DNA of 11,001 nt from JBFKOL01 sp041628815 (GTDB taxonomy: Bacteria > Bacteroidota > Bacteroidia > Chitinophagales > Saprospiraceae). Below are positions 1-7,322 of this stretch, one piece after another (position 1 is the first letter of the stretch; every line of letters starts with the position of its first letter). The translations under genes and the position numbers were made by a program. A model generated the notes under the pieces. That model ran no database searches, was not told the origin of the DNA, and saw only the letters and a list, made by a program, of their open reading frames with translations. Where the stretch lies: assembly GCA_041628815.1 (NCBI GenBank), contig JBFKOL010000119.1, positions 1-11,001 of the forward strand, given 5' to 3'.

Positions 1-908
1 GAAGACCTTTTTGCATATTGAGACGGGGCAAAAAAGAATTTGCCATTGACGCTGTCCCTTCCCCTTTTGGTCCAGTCCACCACACCCACCAGACAATTGT
101 AGGACAATTGACTGCCCAGTTTGTTCTGTAGCGTACGTTGCAGATCGGCATTGCCGGAGAAATCCACGGTGACGGACTGGATATCTCCAGCAATCTTTTC
201 ACCTATGGTATCGTAGGTCACTACATCATCGTAAAAACCTAGCTTTCCAACGAAAATCTTATTGCCTTTCGATGTCAAACCGATGACACTCACGTTGTCC
301 TTTGCTTTTATCTGGTCTAATAGAAATGCCAGCCCTATTGCTGTCTTGCTTGAAGCACTGGTAATGATCAGCTGTTTGGCTCCATAAAAAGCATTGTCCG
401 AAAGAAAGTCTGCCAAAAGGAACGAAGTAGTGAATAGGGGCCTGAAAAGACTTTGAATGTTCTCTCCTTCAGGTGTATAGCCAGGATCAGATGTGGTATG
501 GGTGTAGTGATTGTATATAGCGGGTAGTTTCAGGCGATGAGGCGCCCCATAGGTAAAGTGCCCTCTTTTTACATTTTCCGGAGATAAAACCAGGTGGGAA
601 GCCATAGGAAAATAACCGTAATACCGCCCACCAACCGGAATGTCCTTGTGCTTCGAGGCCATCACATTGCCAAATCCCCATACCGGTATGATGCCCCATT
701 CTTCTGATACCGGGAAGAACTTCCAATAACCGACCATGTCTCCTACGGCTGCATAAGTGATGTTGTTGGCAGTAAAAGCAAACTGATCCACCTCAACAAG
801 GATCTGGCCGTCGGACAGATCTCTTTTTTCAGGAACCGTCTTTTGTACAATTTTATGTTCATGAAAATTCTTGCGATTCACATGGAATTCAATACATCTC
901 TTCTCCAT
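1..908 (-). CDS. DUF2855 family protein (3' end outside window)
   Basis: 302 residues are visible, beginning at the ATG complementary to 906-908 (MEKRCIEFHVNRKNFHEHKI) and running open off the left edge. The reading matches my memory of the DUF2855 family, soluble proteins related in fold to medium-chain dehydrogenases/quinone oxidoreductases but with no established reaction. Supporting stretches are the opening strand followed by LSDGQILVEVDQFAFTANN, then YWKFFPVSEEWGIIPVWGFG, GRYYGYFPMASHLVL, and a nucleotide-binding-like segment QLIITSASSKTAIGLAF near residues 190-206. Family members are roughly 350-370 residues, so about 50-60 are missing. No signal peptide or membrane segment is seen, so it is probably cytoplasmic. 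There is no Shine-Dalgarno sequence; the start was chosen because it is the only in-frame ATG ahead of the conserved domain and lies just behind a candidate promoter. Family assignment is confident, function is unknown. Confidence 0.85.
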   Translation of the reverse strand, partial: MEKRCIEFHVNRKNFHEHKIVQKTVPEKRDLSDGQILVEVDQFAFTANNITYAAVGDMVGYWKFFPVSEEWGIIPVWGFGNVMASKHKDIPVGGRYYGYFPMASHLVLSPENVKRGHFTYGAPHRLKLPAIYNHYTHTTSDPGYTPEGENIQSLFRPLFTTSFLLADFLSDNAFYGAKQLIITSASSKTAIGLAFLLDQIKAKDNVSVIGLTSKGNKIFVGKLGFYDDVVTYDTIGEKIAGDIQSVTVDFSGNADLQRTLQNKLGSQLSYNCLVGVVDWTKRGRDSVNGKFFFAPSQYAKRS

Positions 909-940
909 AATGCAATGAGTTTTCGATCAATATGTACTGT

Positions 941-971
941 AAATACTACAATACTAAAGCTACCTGTCAAA
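941..971 (-). promoter_or_regulatory. candidate Bacteroidota-type promoter of the DUF2855 gene
   Basis: Read on the minus strand, TTTG (968-971) is followed after 19 bases by TAGTATTT (941-948), six of eight matches to the TAnnTTTG element used by the Bacteroidota housekeeping sigma factor. Transcription would begin near 934, giving a leader of about 26 bases. Seen: spacing and partial match. Inferred: activity. Confidence 0.35.
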
Positions 972-1050
972 CGACAATCACAGTCGGCCAAACAATACTC
1001 GGTATTTTTCTTAATCGTTTCGACACACGATAGATAGTTGAAAGTAAAAA

Positions 1051-1815
1051 CTAATTTCGAGCAAGGCTAATTTTCTTCTGAAGGCGTTTTTCAAGTTTGT
1101 TCATCCTGGTTAAGGTAAACAACATCCAACCGTTGTAATTGTCGCGATTACCGATGTGGGTGTTGAGAATGTTGCGGTATGTCTGGTTGTGTTTGAGTGA
1201 TTCATAGTCATAGGGCACATTTCCCTTATAAGCGATGTACCAGTGGTGATCGATCGATTCAAAAAGATCTGTCAGTATGGGCGTGACCGTTTGATAATAA
1301 TACATGGCCTGGCGTTCATCCAAGGTCTCTGCATATGACAGCTGGCCTTCATACAGGAATATAAGTGGAACCCTGATCGAATCGTCTTTTATGAAGTCCA
1401 GTCCATGCTCCTTGGCACGTTCATAAGCATGCGTAGACAAGATCATCTTCCACCACTGGTTGGCCTGTTCGAAGTGTATGGCCAGTGAATCGTGATAAGG
1501 CAGATCCCTGTCAAATGCATCCAATATAATTTCGCAAGAATGCTTTACCATGTCATTCCCACGGATATAGAATTCCACCTGTTCAATGTCGTCAAGCATG
1601 GCTTGCCGCATACTTTGCAACAGTCTGGTTTCTTCAATTCCCTTCTTTCTTAATTCATTCCAATTGTTGATCTGCAAAGCAATGAGAATTCCGATGACCA
1701 CCAGGGTTATTTCGCCAATGGCATATAAGATATACCTGCCTGCCGGCGAGGAAGGTTTCCTTGGGGTGCCCGATCCAATCAGGGTCTGCCGGATTCTTCT
1801 GAACAATGTGATCAC
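1051..1815 (-). CDS. DUF6090 family single-pass membrane protein
   Basis: 254 residues with the hallmark of DUF6090, a family found widely in Bacteroidota and of unknown function. The N-terminus MITLFRRIRQTLIG is basic, and a transmembrane helix follows at about residues 28-49 that includes the conserved YAIGEITLVVIGILIALQIN, then NNWNE. The remaining 200 residues are soluble, mostly helical and charged, with no catalytic motif that I recognise; by the positive-inside rule the first 27 residues would be cytoplasmic and the large domain periplasmic. The start is GTG (complement of 1813-1815). It is preferred because the family N-terminus begins there and no ATG precedes the membrane helix; AGAAG directly abuts it. 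The gene lies 113 bases after the DUF1330 gene. That gap holds a weak TTG-N21-TAGTTTAT site (two mismatches in the second element), so it may be a separate unit or may be read through from upstream. Confidence 0.88.
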   Translation of the reverse strand: MITLFRRIRQTLIGSGTPRKPSSPAGRYILYAIGEITLVVIGILIALQINNWNELRKKGIEETRLLQSMRQAMLDDIEQVEFYIRGNDMVKHSCEIILDAFDRDLPYHDSLAIHFEQANQWWKMILSTHAYERAKEHGLDFIKDDSIRVPLIFLYEGQLSYAETLDERQAMYYYQTVTPILTDLFESIDHHWYIAYKGNVPYDYESLKHNQTYRNILNTHIGNRDNYNGWMLFTLTRMNKLEKRLQKKISLARN

Positions 1816-1928
1816 CTTCTAAAGATATGTAGGAAGATCTGAATGGTAGATCATGTGTGAGATGAAATAAGCAAGTGTCATAAACTATGTTTGTACAGGT
1901 TTTCTTTTCAATCCTATACAATCGCTTT

Positions 1929-2384
1929 TCACATCAGGTCTTCACACGCTAACAGTCCACCATATTCAAGTGCAATTACCCTGTCTTGACCAATTATCTT
2001 ATAGTCTTCCGAGGTTGCCATTTCGATAAAGGCCTCTTTGGAGGGATATCTGACGATAAGTATCCTGTCGGGGGGAATGCCATCATCACCAATGACGGTC
2101 ATCGCTACCTTCCCAGCCCATAAAACTTTGGCACCGGCCTTTTCCAGTAGTGGAGCCATATTTTTACCATAGCGGTTGTAGGCTTTTTCTCCAGATTCAT
2201 CGCCTTTTCCTGACTTCACCTTAAACTTAAGGATGTTCAGCATGGTAACGGGTACACCCGAAGGATAGCCGTTTATGAATTCGGTAAATTGCTTTTTGGT
2301 GGCTAGGATTTGATTGTGTAGATGCATTGATAAAGTAAATTCTTTTATATGAGGCAAAGGTATAAATGAAGTGTCAAGTTTCAT
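1929..2384 (-). CDS. DUF1330 domain-containing protein
   Basis: The 151-residue reading carries a DUF1330 domain at about residues 43-145, a small ferredoxin-like alpha/beta fold of the dimeric alpha-beta barrel type with no fixed known substrate. Visible family features are VPVTMLNILKFK at the first strand, the YNRYGKNMAPLLEKAGAKVLW helix-strand, DRILIVRYPSKEAFIEM, and the closing region DRVIALEYGGLLAC. The listed ATG overlaps the end of the upstream TPR gene by 11 bases (ATGAAACTTGA, where TGA stops the TPR frame), which suggests translational coupling. Homologues usually start close to the domain, so the in-frame ATG at 2325-2327 (MHLHNQILATKKQF) is a real alternative that would make a 132-residue protein and remove the overlap. 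Neither start has a ribosome binding site. No signal peptide or membrane segment, so cytoplasmic. Confidence 0.85.
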   Translation of the reverse strand: MKLDTSFIPLPHIKEFTLSMHLHNQILATKKQFTEFINGYPSGVPVTMLNILKFKVKSGKGDESGEKAYNRYGKNMAPLLEKAGAKVLWAGKVAMTVIGDDGIPPDRILIVRYPSKEAFIEMATSEDYKIIGQDRVIALEYGGLLACEDLM

Positions 2385-4308
2385 GTGCCATGAATGCAGC
2401 TACTGCTTCTCTCATCTTCTGCTTTTCGTTCAATACCCTTTCGAGCAGATCTTGAAATTTCTGATCCGCTCTTAGATTTTCGAACAAGGGGTCGACCTTC
2501 ATGTTAAAAAACAGCCCTCCGGACCACCGTGTTTGTTGTTCATGTAATTGAAGATACTTATAGGCGTCCTTTTTATTACCGAGAAATGCAGAAATACCGG
2601 CACAATCATAGTAAAAGGCCAGCGAATCATATTGCACCAGTTGGGTTTTCAAGAGGTCGTATCCTTCATCCTCCCGACCGGTATGGATCAATGCCAGGGC
2701 GTATCGGGGACCATAGACCATGGAACCCCAGCTCTCAGGATTTTCATTCTTTAACATCTCTTCCAAACGTTCAAAATATGTTACAGCCTCTTCATATTTT
2801 CCAAGCAAGACAAGCACTTCAGCCATATCGGACAAGAAATCCTGGCTGGATTGATCTTGTCTGCTTTCGAGAAACCTTAATGATTCTTCATAACGCCCTT
2901 GTATTTCATAATACCAGTCAAGATCGCCTTCTCCCCATGAAACGGGATTCATCTCATAAGCCAGGTCGTAGTAATGCTTTGCCTTGTCCCATTCTCCCAA
3001 CCCTGTGTAGAAGTCGAAATAGATGGCATAGGTAGGCGCCAGCTGGTAAGGGGATCTTTCGATCTTCTCATATTTTCTCAACAATTGAAAAGCATTTTGA
3101 ACCTTTCCCAGCCGATACCTCAGAACGGCAAGTTGGCGGGTGGAATAGGGATGATTCGGATTCAGTTCGAGGGTCCTGGTCAAATCTTTTTCTGCTTCGG
3201 AAGTCATATTAAGCCCTGAATAGATCAAACCCCTGGTAGCATATGTGTCGGCTTCGAATGGATTAAGACTTATCCCTTTTGCACACATAATCAGCAATGA
3301 ATCCTGAAAATGTCGGTTCCCAAAATGAGCATATCGATCCCGGAACCAGGTCATTAAGGCCTGGCCAGAGTACGCCAGTCCAAACTCCGGATCGAGATGA
3401 GCAGCCATCTGGAAATTTTTCAGGGCATTGTCAAGGTCATTCGGCCGCCTGTTGACCGTAAAATTCACAAAATACTCCATTCCCCTCATATAGGAATCGT
3501 AGGCATCTATGTTGGTGGTTGGCTGAATGTGGGTCCTGGTAATATCTTTCTCCGAAATGTTTACTTTCAATTGTTCAGCTATCTGATCCGCAACCTCGGA
3601 TTGTACTTCCAGTACATCAGACAGGTTCCTCTGATATCTTTTGGACCAAAGCTGTTTGTCCTGAGCAGTTTGTATCAATTGGGCCGAGATCACAACCCGG
3701 TCGCCAACCTTTTGAACGGATCCGTCCACGATATATTCCACACCCAGTACGCGGGCAATCTCCTTCGTTGAGGGTCTTTGATGTCGAAACTGCTCTACGG
3801 AATTGCGGGAAACCACGGTAAGTTCACCCATCCTTGCCAGGTGATCCAGGATGCCATTCATGATACCATTGCAGAAATACAAATTGCCCTCATCGTCGCT
3901 GTCATTGATAAACGGAAGCACGGCAATGCTTGTATCGACTTCGCGCCCATTCAGGTATTGGAAATAGTAGAATTGTCCGATTAGCAAAAGGACCAGTATT
4001 CCAATAACCACATTGCTCGCATAAGGTCTTTTCTTATCTCCGGTATACGGGTTTTCGGCTGCAGCAGGAGACGTTACCCGAATTACACCTTCGGGAGATA
4101 TTTCAAAGGCCCAGGCCAGGATCAGTGCGATGGGAAATCCCAGGATGAGGACAACGATAACCATTTTCATCACCCATGGAGGCGCTTCGAAACTCGTTGA
4201 GGCGAGTCCGGCCAATTGAGCCAACAACCACGCTGTAATGCCGTAGGCGACCGCAACTTTATAAACGTTACGCCTTTTTAGTTCGGAGAAAAGGTTCGAA
4301 AGACCCAT
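2374..4308 (-). CDS. membrane-anchored FlgO/TolB-like domain and TPR protein
   Basis: 644 residues. The N-terminus (MGLSNLFSELKRRNVYKVAV) with AYGITAWLLAQ is typical of a bacterial family in which a membrane anchor precedes TPR repeats. Hydrophobic helices lie at about residues 17-36, 47-68 and 98-117. Residues 126-250 form a FlgO/TolB-N-like alpha/beta domain: SIAVLPFINDSDDEGNLYF, LTVVSRNSVEQF, LGVEYIVDGSVQKVGDRVVI, and LWSKRYQRNLSDVLEVQSEV. From about 265 to 590 there are degenerate tetratricopeptide repeats (for example LNPFEADTYATRGLIYSGLN, LELNPNHPYSTRQLAVLRY, GKYEEAVTYFERLEEML). The end, KVDPLFENLRADQKFQDLLE, is the usual C-terminus of this family. In other bacteria the same region is often fused to an adenylate/guanylate cyclase or winged-helix domain; neither is present here, so it is probably a scaffold or sensor rather than an enzyme. 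ATG start with no Shine-Dalgarno, behind a candidate promoter. It overlaps the next gene by 11 bases. Confidence 0.85.
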   Translation of the reverse strand: MGLSNLFSELKRRNVYKVAVAYGITAWLLAQLAGLASTSFEAPPWVMKMVIVVLILGFPIALILAWAFEISPEGVIRVTSPAAAENPYTGDKKRPYASNVVIGILVLLLIGQFYYFQYLNGREVDTSIAVLPFINDSDDEGNLYFCNGIMNGILDHLARMGELTVVSRNSVEQFRHQRPSTKEIARVLGVEYIVDGSVQKVGDRVVISAQLIQTAQDKQLWSKRYQRNLSDVLEVQSEVADQIAEQLKVNISEKDITRTHIQPTTNIDAYDSYMRGMEYFVNFTVNRRPNDLDNALKNFQMAAHLDPEFGLAYSGQALMTWFRDRYAHFGNRHFQDSLLIMCAKGISLNPFEADTYATRGLIYSGLNMTSEAEKDLTRTLELNPNHPYSTRQLAVLRYRLGKVQNAFQLLRKYEKIERSPYQLAPTYAIYFDFYTGLGEWDKAKHYYDLAYEMNPVSWGEGDLDWYYEIQGRYEESLRFLESRQDQSSQDFLSDMAEVLVLLGKYEEAVTYFERLEEMLKNENPESWGSMVYGPRYALALIHTGREDEGYDLLKTQLVQYDSLAFYYDCAGISAFLGNKKDAYKYLQLHEQQTRWSGGLFFNMKVDPLFENLRADQKFQDLLERVLNEKQKMREAVAAFMAHET

Positions 4309-4338
4309 GACAGATCATTTTGTGGCTAACATTTGTAC

Positions 4339-4369
4339 CGAAAGTATGGCAGGCAGCAACAGGCAGCAA
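4339..4369 (-). promoter_or_regulatory. candidate promoter of the TPR gene, spacer made of a direct repeat
   Basis: On the minus strand TTG (4367-4369) is followed after 20 bases by TACTTTCG (4339-4346), seven of eight matches to TAnnTTTG. The start of transcription would be near 4332, giving a leader of about 24 bases to the ATG at 4308. The first element and most of the spacer are two exact copies of the 10-mer TTGCTGCCTG (4350-4369). Confidence 0.4.
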
Positions 4370-4403
4370 TGATCCACGTCAATTGGATCGTTGGTGCAAA
4401 ACA

Positions 4404-4419
4404 ACTCATATAGATGAGT
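4404..4419. repeat. short inverted repeat between the propeller and TPR genes
   Basis: ACTCAT, loop ATAG, ATGAGT: a perfect 6-base stem with a 4-base loop. It lies about 107 bases after the propeller stop and 35 bases upstream of the TPR promoter candidate. On the minus strand it is followed by TGTTTTGC, a poor U-run, so it could be a weak terminator of the propeller gene or an operator for the TPR gene. The sequence cannot decide between these. Confidence 0.25.
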
Positions 4420-4526
4420 CTAGATTTTATCCACGAAAATTATGAATACCCCGACTAATTCTCAGACAAGAAAAATCAATTGGCGGTATGACTATCAGCG
4501 CATTGAATTTGTTCTCATCATAATTG

Positions 4527-6122
4527 TCACTTCGGATGTTTCTTTCTGAGCTCCCTGGCAACGGCTTTCAGTTTTTCAATCTCTTCTTGGTTAACAGATA
4601 GCGGGGCTTGAACCGTTGCCCCCTGGAATGTAGAAATACATGTCTCAATACTGGCCAAAAGGGTCGCCGAAAAAGGGACCTCAAACCCCTCTAATAAGGA
4701 AATGTCATTTTCCGCAATGAATACAATTGTGCCGGCTGATGGAAGTAGGGTATCTGACATGACCGTCATGGTGGTCTTAAAGGTATCGGGAGCATTCGGA
4801 TGTTGCAACAGTTCTGTATTGACCAGCAGACTATCAAGGTAACAGCCCTGGATATCGTCAATGATTGTATTGGTGTGTTTCAATGCCGCAATTGTTTCGA
4901 AAGAAGGACATGCTACATAGAGGTGACGGCCATCGCGGCTTGTTGTGATACCTACTGCCCCGCCAATTCCATCCAATCCGAAGTTGAGGTCACATATAGA
5001 AGCATGTAACGTCAGCGCTCCCGTTGTGGGATTACGCATAAATTCTGCCACTGTCCCGTGAAAAGGGTTCGTGATAAACACGACACTGCCATTTGGATGG
5101 ACCACTACCCCAGAATTGTCAGGGCCCACGCCAGAGCAACCGACAAATATTCCCGTAGAACCACTTCCGAAAGTTTCCTCTTGAAAGCCCTCCACGAAGG
5201 TCAGGTGACCGGTCATGGAATCTCTCGAAAAAACAGAAAACCAATCGCCACCTCCAGCACCTCTTTCGCAGCCTACATAGACATGTTTTCCTTCGCTGTC
5301 AATTGCAACGGAATTAGCCCCATTGAGGCCATCTACTCCGCCGGTACCGTCAATTAGCACCTGTTCGAAGGTTGTTTTACCAAAATCTGCATTGTTGCTG
5401 TCCGTCTCCCTCGAAAAGACCGCGATCGCATCATCACTTTCCCCAACCACATAAATGTGTTTGCCATCAGGACTTATATCCAAGGCTTCAGCTGCATCTA
5501 ATCCGTTGATGCCACCTACCCCGTCAAATCGTGCTTCAAGGAATGACACAGCACCGGTGGTGACATCTCTTGTAAATACCGCCAGCGCATCTTCGCTCCT
5601 GCTTGCAACATAAACGTGCCTACCGTCGGGGCTCACAATTACATCATGCGCTCCAGCCAGTCCGTCCACACCACCTACCCCATCCTTCTCTACTTCCAAA
5701 AAAGTCAGTACACCTGTGGTCGCATTGCGGGTAAACACCGCCAACGAGGACGAGATAAGGGCAGCTACATATACCTGATTGCCATCCGGGCTTATCGCCA
5801 CACCTCTACCAGAGTCCAAACCATCGATTCCAGGATCGTTTTGAAAAATGCTTTGCACGAATGTCATGGTACCCATTGCTTCATCCCGGCTAAAAACCAG
5901 GAGGGCATCGTCCAGTGACGACACTACATAAAGGTGTTTATCATCGGGGCTTACAACAACGGATCTCACCCCACGTAGACCTTGGACTCCTCCGGTACAC
6001 ACAAGAAGATCGACATCACAAATGAATTGAATGATACTCAGTTCATTGAGAAAAAAAGGAGTGGATGCACATAGGATAAGAGCGAAGCTTAGGCAAATTG
6101 GTCTGATTTGAATTCCACGCAT
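4527..6122 (-). CDS. secreted seven-bladed beta-propeller with C-terminal 3-coathanger motif
   Basis: 531 residues. The N-terminus (MRGIQIRPICLSFALILCAS) reads as a signal peptide; no canonical lipobox is present. Seven repeats of about 45-60 residues follow, starting near residues 44, 92, 145, 198, 257, 313 and 376. Each has a DGxGGxxGL-like loop, a strand ending in SPDGxHxYV, and a strand like LAVFTRDxTTGxLTFLE. This is the lactonase/YVTN-type propeller signature, and seven units equals one closed propeller. No lactonase active-site set can be assigned, so enzyme activity is not claimed. Residues 462-495 (SAGTIVFIAENDISLLEGF, then VPFSATLLASIETC) match the 3-coathanger-stack motif common in secreted Bacteroidota proteins. 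The last 35 residues are a charged helix (EEIEKLKAVARELRKKHPK), not a recognisable type IX secretion signal. Eight cysteines outside the leader could form disulphides. It stands alone, 218 bases ahead of the TPR gene. Confidence 0.85.
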   Translation of the reverse strand: MRGIQIRPICLSFALILCASTPFFLNELSIIQFICDVDLLVCTGGVQGLRGVRSVVVSPDDKHLYVVSSLDDALLVFSRDEAMGTMTFVQSIFQNDPGIDGLDSGRGVAISPDGNQVYVAALISSSLAVFTRNATTGVLTFLEVEKDGVGGVDGLAGAHDVIVSPDGRHVYVASRSEDALAVFTRDVTTGAVSFLEARFDGVGGINGLDAAEALDISPDGKHIYVVGESDDAIAVFSRETDSNNADFGKTTFEQVLIDGTGGVDGLNGANSVAIDSEGKHVYVGCERGAGGGDWFSVFSRDSMTGHLTFVEGFQEETFGSGSTGIFVGCSGVGPDNSGVVVHPNGSVVFITNPFHGTVAEFMRNPTTGALTLHASICDLNFGLDGIGGAVGITTSRDGRHLYVACPSFETIAALKHTNTIIDDIQGCYLDSLLVNTELLQHPNAPDTFKTTMTVMSDTLLPSAGTIVFIAENDISLLEGFEVPFSATLLASIETCISTFQGATVQAPLSVNQEEIEKLKAVARELRKKHPK

Positions 6123-6483
6123 ATGGCAAGATTAAAGTTGAAACCAAAGACTCCATTTCGCCTGGTGACCGAATCGTTGGTTAAAGTGTAAATCATGTAT
6201 TTCGAAGTTAATGCAAATCAGATCGCTTAAATACCTCTTAGAGTAAGATTATTTTCTCGGAGATAACATTTGGCACGACAGTGACATGAAATGTTCAACG
6301 CACTGTAAATCATTTAATTAAGTCAACCCAATGTCCGTAACGAAATTATAAATCTATTTTATAGTATATTCATAGCAAGTTACAGCTTAAGTAACTTAAT
6401 TAACGCACAACCAAATACGCTTTCAGGTATGTGAGACGACGTGCTCTGCAATCAGCTTTTTTAAATACGTTAAACCACTTACC
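6123..6483. promoter_or_regulatory. divergent intergenic region
   Basis: 361 bases, AT-rich, separate the minus-strand propeller gene from the plus-strand 240-residue gene, so promoters for both should lie here. I found no convincing TTG-N19-21-TAnnTTTG pair on either strand. The nearest partial matches are TAATCTTG, too close to the propeller ATG, and TAAATACG, which has two mismatches and no upstream TTG. The clearest structure is the inverted repeat at 6377-6397. No small gene or RNA is supported. Confidence 0.5.
6377..6397. repeat. inverted repeat, possible operator
   Basis: AAGTTAC, 7-base spacer AGCTTAA, GTAACTT: a perfect 7-base dyad, centred about 97 bases upstream of the ATG at 6484. 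A second, overlapping dyad TTAAGT-A-ACTTAA occupies 6387-6399. The size and symmetry fit a site for a dimeric regulator, but AT-rich DNA yields such dyads by chance. The regulatory role is inferred. Confidence 0.3.
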
Positions 6484-7206
6484 ATGAAAAAATTTCTTTT
6501 TACGATGCTGGCCTGCCTGATGGTTATGGCCGTATTTGCTCAGGATAATTCCTATTGGGCAGTTTATCATTTCGAAGTAAAACCGGGTCATGAAAGCGAA
6601 GTAGTCAGCGCTATGGACCGTTTTTTTGCTTCCGAGACCGGCAAGCAATTGCCCCCGGCTAACCTCGGTGCGAGGTTATTTGGCAGCTCAAAAGACAAGT
6701 TCACACATGACATCGTCTTTTACAGTACAGATAAAAGCGTGCTGGGGAAGATGTATTCTGGGATGTTGACCACCTCCAAGGATATGATGCTGCTGGACGC
6801 CACATTTAACCGCTCTATAAAGGGTGTAGCCAGTTATTTAGGTAAATCATTAATCACAGGTACACCCAATCCTGCACATGTAGTCTCTACGATTTTTGAG
6901 ATGTCAATCAGTGACCCTACAACCTACGCGGCGGCCTTTACCACATTTCGCAATGCAATACTCGCCAAATCGGGTGGAAAGATGTCAATGGATTTGCATC
7001 AATTCCTCTCAGGCAACGAGCCTGGTGCCACGCATGTAGTAGTCGTTTCTACTGCTTCCGTATCCGATATGCTCGATATGACCGATCTGATTTATTCTAG
7101 TTCTGATTTTGCAACCTACGCCGCAAAGGTGAAAGACATCCGTAAGGTGCTACGCACCTTTACCATGGTCACCGCAAAAATGTACAATATGCCAGAAGGC
7201 ATGTAA
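6484..7206 (+). CDS. exported protein with two similar alpha/beta halves, function unknown
   Basis: 240 residues. The leader MKKFLFTMLACLMVMAVFA is a typical Sec signal peptide with likely cleavage before Q20, so the mature protein is periplasmic or secreted. I do not recognise a named family. The mature part reads as two similar halves, about residues 24-125 and 133-236. HFEVKPGHESEV, a helix, THDIVFYST and a helix in the first align with IFEMSISDPTTY, a helix, THVVVVSTA and a helix in the second. The strand-helix-strand pattern and the 'EVKPGHE' turn suggest a tandem dimeric alpha-beta-barrel (ferredoxin-like) fold, as in antibiotic-biosynthesis-monooxygenase-like proteins. That fold call is inference, and no catalytic residue is identifiable. 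ATG start without Shine-Dalgarno; it is the only start giving a complete signal peptide. A single-gene unit, closed by the terminator at 7234-7271. Confidence 0.85.
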   Translation: MKKFLFTMLACLMVMAVFAQDNSYWAVYHFEVKPGHESEVVSAMDRFFASETGKQLPPANLGARLFGSSKDKFTHDIVFYSTDKSVLGKMYSGMLTTSKDMMLLDATFNRSIKGVASYLGKSLITGTPNPAHVVSTIFEMSISDPTTYAAAFTTFRNAILAKSGGKMSMDLHQFLSGNEPGATHVVVVSTASVSDMLDMTDLIYSSSDFATYAAKVKDIRKVLRTFTMVTAKMYNMPEGM

Positions 7207-7233
7207 TTAGTTCTATCAGAACACGTCATTGAC

Positions 7234-7271
7234 AATCCCGGGGATGTTATAGCTCTCCGGGATTTTTTATT
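7234..7271 (+). terminator. intrinsic terminator
   Basis: An 11-base stem, AATCCCGGGGA (7234-7244) pairing with TCTCCGGGATT (7254-7264) with one G-T wobble, closes a 9-base loop and runs into TTTTATT. It begins 28 bases after the stop codon of the 240-residue gene and has the classic form of a Rho-independent terminator. Its A-rich left side is too short to suggest a strong function for the opposing VanZ gene. Confidence 0.85.
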
Positions 7272-7322
7272 ACACATTTAGCACTTGAGTCCTTGGTATC
7301 CAAAGAGTCTCCATGCAAATCT

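Noticed and set aside
487..726. 79-codon minus-strand open frame
   Set aside because: It lies within the DUF2855 gene in a different frame of the same strand; the DUF2855 reading has recognisable conserved stretches over the same bases.
843..1037. 64-codon plus-strand open frame over the DUF2855 start
   Set aside because: It covers the N-terminus and promoter region of the DUF2855 gene, has no recognisable protein features and no promoter of its own.
1655..1921. 88-codon minus-strand open frame upstream of and into DUF6090
   Set aside because: It overlaps the conserved membrane helix of DUF6090 out of frame, and its sequence has no family features.
6123..6483. Riboswitch or small RNA in the 361-base spacer
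   Set aside because: Only short AT-rich dyads were found; no conserved aptamer core, terminator or GC-rich structured segment is visible.
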